DNA of 25,387 bases from Saccoglossus kowalevskii (taxonomy: Eukaryota > Hemichordata > Enteropneusta > Harrimaniidae), in NCBI RefSeq assembly GCF_000003605.2, contig NW_003137327.1, positions 488,510 through 513,896 on the forward strand, in the 5' to 3' direction. The notes under the pieces are model-generated. The model was not told where the DNA came from, made no database searches, and saw only the letters and a program-made list of their open reading frames with translations. This document shows, in pieces, positions 10,038 through 21,100 of this stretch. The translations under genes were made by a program, and so were the position numbers. The stretch's first letter is position 1. Every line of letters begins with the position of its first letter.

Positions 10038-10186
10038 TTTGAGCCAGACGTGGTAAGCAATGGAGTTCGTGTTGTTGCTATAGGTCCGACTGTTGTTGAC
10101 ACAACTCTGGTTCCCATTGTCTTGGAGAAAGGGACGAAATACACAAATGAAATGAAACAAGTTTTAGCAGGCTTGCCAGTGCTAAA
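10038..10186 (+). CDS. HPGD-like: SDR plus copy, exon 6 (possible terminal exon)
   Basis: Acceptor TTTTTGCAG; 149 bp like the minus copy. It encodes FEPDVVSNGVRVVAIGP to GLPVLK. The SDR motif after beta-6 reads AIGPTVVDTT, with Gly in place of Cys in ICP. About 20 of 149 bases differ from the minus copy, mostly changing residues. The donor is weakened from GTAAGT to GTAATG, so the in-frame TAA at 10188-10190 would end the protein. AATAAA at 10206-10211 could then serve for polyadenylation. Confidence 0.75.
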
Positions 10187-10345
10187 GTAATGTAGATATG
10201 CTTATAATAAAATGAGCTTTCCTTCTAAACATCGAATTGTATATGACTGGGAAAAAAGTATCCAGGGAATTCAAACAGCTTACCCAAGAGTTTAAACCTA
10301 TTAAGTTTAAACCTAGTAAATAATACTATTAAGTAAGACATGAAT
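10187..10345 (+). other. 3' flank homologous to intron 6 of the minus gene
   Basis: The stretch aligns discontinuously with the start of intron 6 of the minus gene (about 17148 down to 16920), sharing AATAAAATGA and AGCTTACCCA segments. Beyond about 10345 I see no further homology and no exon 7. Confidence 0.5.
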
Positions 10346-10587
10346 TCTTAGCCACATTCCGGGTAGCTAACAACTAAATATCACTCAGAAAGAAATAGTA
10401 CTGTTCAGTAAAAATACTTGTTTTTGGTTGGAGGCGTCTCCGTCCGATGTGTTACACAATAGATTTAACGGAAATTAAATGAAATGAAATGTACAAAAAA
10501 CACATATTCAATTGCATTGAGAAGTCATGATCAGCAGGTCAAGTTTTAAACTATTCAACAGCTATCTTTTAATCCTAGAGCGACAGC

Positions 10588-10874
10588 AGAACTATATCCT
10601 AGTTATGAAGCTAGGTTACGAATTTATCTATTTAAATAGATATGTACTATAGCCACATTACGGAGATATATGTACTATGGCCTGGTTATGAGGATATCTG
10701 TAGTATGGCCTGGTTATGAGCCTTGCTGTACTATAGACAGGTTATGAAGATATCTGTAATATAGCCTGGTCGTGATGATAGCTGTACTATACTCCGGATA
10801 TGAGAAAATATGTAGTATAGCCTGGTTACGAATATATCTTTACTATGGCTAGGTTATGAGGATATGTGTATCAT
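10588..10874. repeat. 28-bp minisatellite
   Basis: There are about seven tandem, diverged copies of a 28-bp unit, consensus near ATATCTGTACTATAGCCTGG followed by TTATGAGG. The clearest register begins at about 10665, and partial copies extend to both sides (10588 onward). Copies differ at several positions, so this is an old array. Confidence 0.8.
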
Positions 10875-11595
10875 CTAGACCACAAAACACAGAGAAATAT
10901 ACCAACCGCGTTATCCTGTGCGTCAATATCAACCCAAAATATGGAACGTGTAAATCTGACACTGACTTACCATACCATTTCTGTATTCACAGTTTATTAA
11001 ACTTCATTATACATAACATAAGAATCATTGTTTTTGTATATCCTGAGACATAGTAGTATACTTGAAACCCCGTCAGTGCAGTCATGAATAGCAAATGGTT
11101 ACTCCTTCTTTTGGCCTCTACTTGGTCTCTGTCAAAAACAAAATCAAATTGATTGCTATTTCGGCAAAAGGCTACAATGATTGACATGAAAATACTGATT
11201 AATTTATCTTGTAGCGAATACATGATACTTTTGCCTGATGCGTTTGTGAATAGATTTAATCTCAAGTAGCTTCCCTGAACATTTCATTTCCATCTGAAGA
11301 ATGGATTTGTATTTTCTGAATTTCACAGTATATCTAACATATACTATATTTTGTGTTTAATTAGATGTAATGTATAGTGTGTCACTTATCGTATCAAGAA
11401 CCCTTATTTATCATGCCTTGCCACTCCCCATACTATCATTTTCCTTTTCAGCGAAGTGTTGAATAGTAAAAAAAAAAACAAGTGGTTAGTGTGAAACAAA
11501 ATTTATCAAATACGAACATGTTGTAAATTACAGATGACTGCGGGCAGGGAACACTTGCTTTGCTACTATATCCTACTAAATTGGTATGAAAAGAC
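10875..11595. other. No gene recognised
   Basis: AT-rich DNA with short open frames lacking domains on both strands. An A-run occurs at about 11470. Nothing matches the SDR exons. Confidence 0.45.
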
Positions 11596-11599
11596 TTAA

Positions 11600-12619
11600 G
11601 GTAGCGGGACTATTATTTGCATACTTGTTTTCATCTTCTAATTGTGACTAAATGACTACAAATAGACCCGGGAAAGTATATATTTTTAGAATCGCCAGAC
11701 TTCAAGCTTTTCACAAGTGTATTTTGCATGCCCGTATCTGCATTCTACGACACGTTACTNNNNNNNNNNNNNNNNNNNNNNNNNNNNNNNNNNNNNNNNN
11801 NNNNNNNNNNNNNNNNNNNNNNNNNNNNNNNNNNNNNNNNNNNNNNNNNNNNNNNNNNNNNNNNNNNNNNNNNNNNNNNNNNNNNNNNNNNNNNNNNNNN
11901 NNNNNNNNNNNNNNNNNNNNNNNNNNNNNNNNNNNNNNNNNNNNNNNNNNNNNNNNNNNNNNNNNNNNNNNNNNNNNNNNNNNNNNNNNNNNNNNNNNNN
12001 NNNNNNNNNNNNNNNNNNNNNNNNNNNNNNNNNNNNNNNNNNNNNNNNNNNNNNNNNNNNNNNNNNNNNNNNNTTTTCAAGCTTGTTTATCGGCACAATC
12101 AATTTGTTTTCCCATCAAGGTCTGCTTTAACATGTGTAGGGACATCCAAATGTGTAAGGCTATTGGAAACCAAAAAAAATAAAGGGATGGGATAGCTATA
12201 ATTGGATAAATTCGGCATATGAAAACACCAAAATCAATGATTTTTTTCAGTGGCTGTGTGACCTTGTGTCTGAAACATTCATATGCAAATGACTAATCTG
12301 TGAAACAAACAGGGGCGGAGACAAACCACTCAAATGTTTGGAAACACTCATTGTGTGTCAGATAGCTACTGATAACACATCCTAACATTGCTTTGTCTTG
12401 AGTTTATCTTTGAAACTTATAGGCACACAGATTAAACCTGTGTTGTTGATTTTGGAAAACCCTCCTGAGGCTGCCTTGCTTCCTTTCAGAAAATCAACCA
12501 ACTTACATAACATTCTATGTTATGTTGACTTTATCACATGAAAGTTTATAGTGCATTTCATCAATTAATAAATAAATGTGAAAATCGTAATTTTCAACAC
12601 AAATAATAGTCTCGCTACC
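11600..12619. mobile_element. TTAA-flanked DNA transposon remnant or MITE
   Basis: Terminal inverted repeats of 20 bp, GGTAGCGGGACTATTATTTG at 11600-11619 and its complement with one mismatch at 12600-12619, are each flanked by TTAA (11596-11599 and 12620-12623). A TTAA target duplication is known for the piggyBac and Kolobok superfamilies. The GG start fits neither textbook piggyBac end (CCY) nor lets me decide. The element is about 1 kb, of which 314 bases are unknown, and no transposase is readable. It is probably non-autonomous. Confidence 0.75.
11760..12073. other. Assembly gap (N)
   Basis: A run of 314 N lies inside the TTAA element. Any frame crossing it is meaningless. Confidence 1.
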
Positions 12620-12623
12620 TTAA

Positions 12624-13129
12624 ATTGTTGTATTTTGACATATTCTGAGCACTGACATCCTGCGTAATGAGTAGTAGTGATTTGAACAGGAGATCTTTTG
12701 TTTGTGGGTTGCCAAAGTAAGTCTTCCGGTCTACTCTAATCGTTTAAGCATTATATAACATGTTTTCTGGTACCGGCTATTTTTCACTTAAAATAATTTC
12801 AACCAATATGAGATACAACGCTTGAAATAAACACAGCATAATGGAAGCTTTCAACATTCACCCAACACCACTACTTCACGATTGATATTGACACGAAAAT
12901 TCTCATTACTATGCAATTTCGACTGAGTCTGATAGTTACCTCACTGAGACAAGTAATTTAAACGATGATAATTATTTGAATTAATACTGTTTGTTTTAAT
13001 ATGTACTAATCTATTATCATAATTATATTCACTTCCAAAATTTAGGGGGTTCGACTGAACACCCTGAACCCAAAACCCCCCAAAAAATACGGGCCTAAGT
13101 ACGTGGCGCTACGCACGGCAAGACTTCAC
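12624..13129. other. No gene recognised; short hairpin near 13045-13080
   Basis: The DNA is AT-rich. At its end, GGGGTTCGAC and GAACCCAAAACCCC form an imperfect inverted repeat (about 13046-13078), perhaps the edge of another small element. Confidence 0.4.
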
Positions 13130-13420
13130 ACAGTGAGTTGCACTTCACAAGCAAGTCCGATTCAATTCCTATAACCACTGGTCGCAGAACTTACAAACCA
13201 TGTGATGTGCAGGCCACGATAAGCCTGTCCTACACTCACTATTCACCACGGTGTCTCCGTTGCCTCACTGTCCTTCCTGCCAATTGTCCCAAAAACTTCC
13301 CGCGCCGTTCATCTCTCCCGCTAAGTTCTGACCTTGGGGTCATTGACGTGTCCCCAGCTAATCGCGGGTCACATCATTCACGATGACCTTGCACAGATTC
13401 TGCATACAATGCTTCCCACC
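13130..13420. other. GC-richer segment, unrecognised
   Basis: Base composition rises clearly against the AT-rich surroundings, with runs such as CCCGCGCCGTTCATC. An open frame of 82 codons exists on the plus strand (13138-13386, no ATG at its start), but its product is rich in Ser, Arg and Cys without a known motif. It may be a fragment of a transposable element or a piece of an unrelated exon. Confidence 0.3.
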
Positions 13421-13522
13421 AGGTTCGCCATAATCACATGACAGTGAGTAATGTTTAAGTGTAGCAAATTTGCCGTCTTTAACTGACCGCATAACACATA
13501 TAGCGCACAAGTCCGATGGTGG

Positions 13523-14023
13523 TTGAGACTATGGTGTCGTTATAACACAAAGTGCAGCATAGCATTCAAACTACCAAAGTGTGGCAACAACTTGCAAAGT
13601 CTCACAACAAAAGGCAGGGAGGGGATTGTTGCCAAAAGTTTACAAAAGAAAACAATTGATACGATAGCATCAACTGAGGATATCCAACGCTTTGTTAAAA
13701 CGCAGTTTAATGTGCAAGGTAATTATGAAAAACTTAAAACCAAGCTCCACACATACTCTTCATTTCTTATTGAAAGTGAGATTACTCTGAGAAAATTATG
13801 GACCTCACCGTGTGGCCAACTGGAATTCCTATTCGCAAGTATAAATAATAACAATGTTTGCGAAGAGCTTATTCCAATACAGAAGTGTGAATTTTTCATG
13901 TGGCAGGCATGGCGATTACTGCAATACATCACCGAATTTGAATACATAAAGGAATTAGAGAGCGAGGATACCTCTCATAGACCCTATGCTCCAGTCATGA
14001 ATCAAAATTGTCTAATGTTATAA
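13523..14023 (+). CDS. Unrecognised open frame of about 166 codons, possible exon or element fragment
   Basis: I do not recognise this protein. The frame is open from just after a TGA at 13484 to a stop at 14021-14023, and it has no ATG in its first ~120 codons, so it would have to be an internal or terminal exon, a 3' fragment or a remnant. The product has cysteines near the start (KCSIAF, PKCGNNL), then SLTTKGREGIVAKSL, a charged middle, and a hydrophobic-aromatic part CEFFMWQAWRLLQYITEF. Its amino acid make-up looks protein-like rather than random, and it is far longer than most chance frames in this AT-rich DNA. The C..C and LTxKG pattern loosely recalls N-terminal segments of uncharacterised repeat-associated invertebrate proteins; this is memory, not proof. 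It lies downstream of the minus SDR gene, convergent with it. Confidence 0.35.
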   Translation: MRLWCRYNTKCSIAFKLPKCGNNLQSLTTKGREGIVAKSLQKKTIDTIASTEDIQRFVKTQFNVQGNYEKLKTKLHTYSSFLIESEITLRKLWTSPCGQLEFLFASINNNNVCEELIPIQKCEFFMWQAWRLLQYITEFEYIKELESEDTSHRPYAPVMNQNCLML

Positions 14024-15050
14024 GTAACTTAACAGATAAACCAATATGAATGGATCGAGGAGATTTAAAGACTGCAATAAAGATTATAACTGTCAAAGGA
14101 CTTGAATTTCAGTATAACTAATTACCTAATACATGCGAGGTACATGATATGTTGAAACAACACTTTCTGAGAGTCTGAAAATAATCTAGGTTGTACAACA
14201 AGAAAGAAACCTTCAGAAATGAGAAACCAATGAAGTAGCTTTCTAAAAAGATCTGCATTATACTGCAACCCCATTTGGACGTGTTGAGTCATAAAAAAGG
14301 CTTTAGGAAAATACAACACGGTAATTGCCAAGCATATGTGATTGCATTCTCGCAAATGTGCAGCACATATGTTAACTGTGGAGTCTTGGAATGTGTCGAA
14401 AAATACACAAGGTACAGCGAGCTCGCTACATAAGCTAACAGCAGGTCAACCAATGAAAATGTGTTTTAGTCATTTTAGTTGATTGCAGACTAATTGTGTA
14501 CACCTCCAGTTTTAGCATACAAGAATAAACAAAACCATTTGAAATGCACACTAATATGAGTACTATGGAATCCCGATAAAGTCAAAGAAGTTGCATGTGC
14601 TAGTTTTAGTTTGTTCCAACACGAAACAAATAACCTGCACTTGAACACCAAGTATCTAATGTTAAAATGAACCATGGATTAGAAAGTATCATGGCGACTG
14701 AAAAGTGAATCAACTACATATGCATTACATATGCATTACTCAAACTGTATAATGTTTATGGAAATGTAGACATGTGTAATATTATCTAACTTTGTTTTTA
14801 TTTTAAGTAATATTCTAATGGCAACTTTGTTTTTGCTTAGAAAATAGTATCACGTGGCCATTTACAATAAACAGTATTTTGGAGCATTTCGCCGTCAATG
14901 GATATTACCACTTTACAAGTAAGTATTCATTATCATGTATGTTGCATGTTTAAACAAGAAACTACAAAAAGTTAATATGTTATTTGTAAATTAAAACATA
15001 ATGGAAACATATGGTGTGGTGAAACATCCAACTGAGAACCATTCAATCGA
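14024..15050 (-). other. 3' flank of the minus SDR gene
   Basis: This is the DNA after the stop codon of the minus gene. The first AATAAA in its direction that I see is the complement of 14797-14802, about 250 bases past the stop, a weak candidate for the poly(A) signal. The rest has no recognisable gene. A frame on the minus strand at 14122-14355 has no known motif. Confidence 0.35.
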
Positions 15051-15171
15051 TTATTCGATATTTGGGGGGCATATGTCTTCTGGATCTTTACCGACTCTTA
15101 TAAGTCTAGTTGTTCCATTCGCACTGTCGTCTTCAATAAGGCATACCACTGTCGATGTGACGTCACTTAAC
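15051..15171 (-). CDS. HPGD-like: SDR minus gene, exon 7 (residues 218-257, stop)
   Basis: Acceptor GTTTTTAG. The first base completes the Lys codon from exon 6, then LSDVTSTVVCLIEDDSANGT and RLIRVGKDPEDICPPNIE to TAA at 15053-15051. The LIEDD..NG..L segment matches the C-terminal helix and strand of HPGD (LIEDDALNG in human), which confirms both the family and this distant exon 2 kb from exon 6. Confidence 0.88.
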
Positions 15172-18100
15172 CTAAAAACACACCAACAGATTAGGTTCGA
15201 TTATCTTGCTGATACTGGTTGAATTAAATTAAACAAAATAAAAGCATTTGTTGCCACTATCCAACCATGGCAACCAAATTTCATATGCATATTACACTCC
15301 TTGGTAATATATCAGGTTTGAGTGATTCTTCTTTTCGGTACAATCCTGAATGTTTATAGAATACAATTTTGATAATTAATAGCTTAATTAATAGCTGGGC
15401 ATATTTGTCGTCTAAACGCTTACAAGAAAGCATGTCTTAAACACTGTTAAATCGATTTAAAACAAGTCGCTAATCAAAACTGTCAACAATGGTAAATAGT
15501 TAACAATGGCGTGATAATTCTAGTTTCCCAGTAGAACAGGTGCAATCCCGATAATTGCAACCGAATAATTGAAGCTGTAACTAAACATGGTCATTAAAGA
15601 GTGATTCACTGACAAAAAATGGTCACCAGTCGACCATTTTGATTTTGATCTACAAAACAAGGCGACTTGTATCAAGGTCTCATAATGTTCAAGCCCACCG
15701 TTTCGTTCAAAGTTTGAAAAAATCCAAGTATATTCTGGTTATTGGATGGCAGAAATGCTTCATTTCGATGAATTGCCTAAAATGGCGGTTATTCGACCAT
15801 CTTGATTTAGATAGTGAAGTGAAAGTATATGCATATATGTGACATGATATATATGTGATCAATCTAGTCAAGTAATATAAATCAGTCCTAGCTGTTGGAG
15901 TATCACTACTTATTTATAAAAATAAATAATCTTTTAGTCTTCATTTGGAATTATTGGTGGAAAGTGCATCATCAATAAAACTTGTTATGTGTTTATTACG
16001 GTGATTATCTGAATCAAATAAATGTTATGTAATAATAAAAGATATGTTGTATTTTTAATAGTACAAATACGATTGATTATATATAATAATTCTTTTTAGA
16101 ATGTTTTAGTCGTCCAAACCCCAGAACACCAGCAATTATGAGATTTGTCATCCTGTAGGCATTGATTTGAAGGAAGTGGTCACTTATCTCTGAACTACTC
16201 AGAAATTTGGCAAACATTACATACATTTGAGCATTTGTTTTTCACGAGTGCTTTAATCAATCGACTTGAAATATATGTGCGTCTAGTACTTATGGCCAAA
16301 GCTTTTTACAAACAAAACAAAAAATAATATTGATCAGTCATGTGGTTTTGTCGCCATCTCGGATTTTGAGTAAAAACTCTATTCCCGTGGTTCTTTTTTG
16401 TCATGGTTCGGCAGGCATAATGGATTGAACTTTGATTTCCCATCTCAGAACATTTTGAATCTAGTCACACCAACATTTGAGTTAATGTAACAACAAGAAA
16501 CAAAAGTTTGCAACAACAATGCAGCAGATACATTTCCCATATATTATTATTATCTCTCCATATTCTATTTTTTATTTACTTTATTTAAATTTTAAAGTTA
16601 ATACAAATATATGCTAAGTTGATGATATCAGTATCCAACTGCATCCAATTACATTGTTTGTGTCATGTTTCTACGCTAGACAGACAATTAGAAATAATAT
16701 TTTTACATTCTTCTTCTTTTTTCAGCACGAATATCCTCAATGTATATCATGGTTATACGAGAATTAATAAAATAACTAAGAAATACTGAGTGAATACTCG
16801 CCGAATAATTTGTTTGTATATTCATGTAATATTACAGCATTTTTCATTGACCACGTTTTCACCTTAATCTTCATTATCACTAATGATAAGTTTAAATAAA
16901 CCTATCTTTTGTATGATGTGTATTATTCACATAATAATATTACTTAATAAATTTAAACACGTGGGTAAGCTTTTTTTACCACCCTTGCATAATTCATTTT
17001 TTTACCACAGTCAATCGTAACTGTACACAGACTGTTGTTGTTATTAGTATTTTATACTAGTAATAATCACTGTGATTGACCAAGCATACATATGTCATAT
17101 GTTTAAACGGAATGTTCATTTTATTCAAAGCATATACATAATACTTACTTTAGTACTGGCCTGGCTGTTATATCTTGTTTTAATTCCTTTGTGTATTTCA
17201 CCCCTTTCTCCAAGGCAATGGGAACCAGTGTTGTGTCGATAAGATTCGGACATATAGCAACAACACGAACTCCATTGCTTACAACGTCTGGCTCAAACTG
17301 CAAAATGTAAATATATGTTATCCTATCGATGTAGAAAATAAAGGAAGATCACTCTTGCAACCCCAAAAACAATACTAAAAACATTTAGTATGATATAACT
17401 AATTCAAAACTCTAGATCTGTACATAGTTATTCATATACAATCAATCATATTCTATTGAGGTCACCAGCTCTAAGAAGTGGCCGCGGATTTTTTGAGTGA
17501 AATCAAATGAAACCGCGATGAAATTGTTTACCGGATTACATATAACATGCAAGTCATACCACTATCGACTTGTATATGGTCTAAACACATATACATATAA
17601 CCTGACCTGAAAAAAATGTGCAAGCTTACTTTCTTAATTACAGAACTGCTTTTGAGAATAAAAAGGAACAACAATTTATTAGTGGTCTTGTTCCAATTCT
17701 TCTGATTTAACAATTTATATTTAGTATGTCAAACTCACCGCCACACTTCGTGTGAATCCAACAATTCCATGCTTGCTTGCTGAATATACAGCGGCTAAAC
17801 GCTGGGGACGCAAACCTAATAAAAACAATAGCAGATAAACATCAATGTAGTCGAAAAGCAAAATATATTTGTGATAAGTCTTTTAGTGTGATCGCGAAAA
17901 CTAGCGTGACCGCGATCACGCTAAAAAGGCTAAATTTACAATTAAACAAAAAGATATCCCGACTTTGCCAGTCTAACACCAATATAATTCAATAAATCAT
18001 ATGTTAATTCAAATTAGTGTATAAAATGCATAACAGTATTGTACTACACTTTATGTATCTGTACGACTTAGAAAAATGTTGTTACATCTCACCAGATATT

Positions 18101-21100
18101 GACGCACTATTGACTACAACACCTCCTTTTCCGCCATTTTGTGTTCCCATGTATTTCACGGCAAGGTATGTTCCTTCTATGACAGCAGTCTGAAATAATA
18201 CATTGCTTTTTCAACTTAATGGTTCTATGCATACTTCATCACACAACGTCACAGAATGACATGTACAACGTCGTGTTCGATATACGCTCTGTATTACATA
18301 CACAATGCGTGTGAAAAAGATTATTGAAACAACATTCCAAAACACATACAAACAATTGATAAAGTTTCACCACAAATAAAAAACAACCAAGTACGCCACA
18401 GATCGCATAAACCGCTTGTGCTGCTTCGTACTTGGGTATAAACCTTAAATAAATTTGACTTTATTTGGGATTGTATATACACAAAACGTGCTGCTTTCGA
18501 GTTTGAATTGACTGATTAACTTTTCTAATAATTTTATGAGCAATTATCTTCATAAATATGACTTTTATAGGATATCGAAGATGTAACACTACCCAAGTTT
18601 TATTGTGTTAATAAGAAATCCCGAAGGCTACATTCGAACTCGAGGCTCATACAGCGGTCGATCTGAAATATACACTGTTCATTGGAGAAACAGTTTTGTC
18701 AATTAAGATATCAACATGTTCAATAGTGTATACTAACACATTACGACGACACTTACCAAGTTGATATCTATCATCAGTTTACGTGTATATTCATTGAGAA
18801 TACCTGCATTGTTACAAACAATATCTAATTGACCATACTGGTCCAAGCAGTCTTTGAAAACAGCTGTTGGCAAATGTATATAAATTGAATTCATGAGAGT
18901 TAAATATAACTTAGTACCGTGTGTCAAATACAACAATAGTCGAAGGCAACAATTAAAACACTGTTGACATTAATTATATTCAATATATACTTTTCTATGT
19001 ATGTGTTACTTTCATTTATTTACCTTCAAGTTCATCTGTGTTTCTGACGTCACATTTTCGGAATTGAATTCGTCCAGCGCCGTGCTTTTCTTTAAGAGAG
19101 TTTAGCGTTTCTTGTCCCTTCTTCTCGTTGATGTCGATAATAAACACTCCCTGTAAAATAAAATGTATGAGTCTATTTACTACCATGGTTTTGTCATCAA
19201 CGCTTAGCTTCAATGTCAATGTCAGTCGCGATTATTGGCGATCATAACGGACTTGAATTTAGCTGCTGATGGTTGTTACTAACCAAAGTCAAACCAATGT
19301 TCGTCGTACTTGCAAAACAGGTGCATATAAATGTACTGTAAAACGTACAATTGGGTGAGATGGGACGGTGTACACTTCGAATTCGTCTGAAAATCGCTTT
19401 AGGTTATGCTGGTAAAATGAAAACTAAACTTGCAAGGACGCTGTAAAAGGTCCCTCCTGGAAATAACAAGTCCAACAAAAACGAACTCGCCGGCTGATCA
19501 ACAATATTCTCGTGTTGAAAATTGACTCATTTTCCCAAACCCGCACTTACAAAGACCCGCCATTTCATTTCCACTGAATTCTGCGCAAGTTTGCTCGCGC
19601 GGGGGGGGGGGGGTCTTGACAAACACTTCAACTGCCCAGTGTAGTATTTGTGTTGCAAACAGAACCGCCTACTTTGCATAATCCCAGCTGTAATGAGTGA
19701 CGTCACCGTTCGTTATGGGCACAGACCGTCTCAAAACTTCATAGCGTGAAAGAAAACGGTCAAATTATAAAGTTTGTTACATATATAAATGTCAGTTCGT
19801 AATTTTTCGTGAATAAAAACATTCAAATTACTTTATTTACTATTAGTACATATACATTTTGCTGCTAAAATGGGAGCTGACCTTCTTTGAAGTTTAAAAT
19901 CATAAAAGTGCAGATTTCTCGGTGTTCGGTTTCTGACAAATACAGTTGGCCTAATTTTAAATGGCGTTTTAGTGAGTAGCGCTACCATGGCACTGTTTGG
20001 CTTTTCTGACTCTCCAATATGTTGGCTTCATGTCCGTATTTACATTTTTGGGGAAGTTCTATGGCGTTATTTCACAACCAACACGTAACCCACTGGTATA
20101 CACTAACTTTAACACCAAAAACATGCTAGAAATTTCTAATTTTTAGAAAGACAGAAATGTAAAAAAATAGAAATACTGATTTAAGCTTCATGACTATTGC
20201 TTCAAAACAGTGTGAAGTTTGTGGTTGCATGAATAACCGTACAGCTGACATTTGTTCACGTTAGTTAATTATCAGCCCCACCACGGTTACTAAAAAGTAA
20301 CCGTGGTCCCGCTGAATCTCAGAATCAAGAGACGCTAAAACAAGCGCAATTTTCACAAAATTGTAATACTAAAAAGGTACAAGTCAGGGGCTTTCCAAAA
20401 ATGTATAGATTATATGTTGTAAATTTTATCCCTATTATAGGTGTTTACATTTGTCATGCCAATAAATTATTCGCTACCTTAAAGGTATTTACATTGGGTG
20501 TTATACCATTGTTATTATAATACAAGACATATGAAACACGAAATACAATAACATATTTTAATTAAAAAATGTTTTGTGTGTGACGTGTTTTATGCTCACC
20601 GAGTCCCCATGCAAATCACGAAACGTCATTCGCATGACTAAGGTGATAAATTATACACCCCTATATTCCGACAACCCTTTGTTGAGATGATAATAGGTTC
20701 TGACGCCTACGAAATTTTAGAAACGTTTTTGACATTTCACTGTATTTTTATTTCTTTACTATAAGAAAAATATCATTATTCTTCTTCAAATAGTATCCTA
20801 CGCTCACTGTTTGTAACACAATGTTACATTTCTTTACAATTAAAAAGAATAAATATGCCGGATTATTGAATACTTTCCACTCTTCTGGTCATGGGCTTTC
20901 ATGGAGGTGTTTTGTGATCATTGTCGGCAATAGTACATTCAGATTTACAATGTTAAACAATATTCTCAGACGCGCAGTATCCTTTCAAGCTACAGACGCA
21001 AAATAGTTGTTTTTATTGCCAAACGTGTAGATCAACAATAGACTATGTACCTGACAGTCTTCGTGTGGACCTCTGACAACTTGTACTCGGGGAGACCTAA

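Larger units (their letters stand above)
2314..10186 (+). pseudogene. HPGD-like: 15-PGDH-like SDR, degraded paralog (exons 1, 2, partial 3, 5, 6)
   Basis: A second copy of the HPGD-type short-chain dehydrogenase, inverted relative to the intact gene at 15051-23412. Visible exons are 2314-2409, 7947-8073, a 3' remnant of exon 3 (8231-8293), 9763-9845 and 10038-10186. Exon 1 keeps the NAD+-binding TGGADGIG, exon 2 keeps IIDIN with the Asp that usually selects NAD+, and exon 5 keeps the catalytic YAASK. The acceptor and first ~44 bases of exon 3, all of exon 4 (catalytic Ser) and exon 7 are not found. Exons are roughly 87-91% identical by eye to the intact copy. Many differences change residues, consistent with relaxed constraint. 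Intron 1 was enlarged by about 5.1 kb containing a Ty3/gypsy remnant. A shortened transcript is possible, but the encoded protein would lack catalytic parts. Exon 7 could in principle be hidden in the assembly gap. Confidence 0.75.

Noticed and set aside
11652-12195. Several open frames of 111-176 codons crossing the N run
   Set aside because: They are open only because N is not read as a stop; nothing known supports coding.
13400-13440. TGGCGAACC on the minus strand as a retroelement primer binding site
   Set aside because: No LTR end, no downstream gag or pol, and the match to a tRNA is too short to support.
15001-15222. 73-codon frame on the plus strand
   Set aside because: It is the antisense shadow of exon 7 of the minus SDR gene, which has matching phase, splice acceptor and family motif.
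17777-17995. 72-codon plus-strand frame across exon 5 and intron 4
   Set aside because: It is antisense to the supported exon 5 and runs through a palindromic repeat; no motif.
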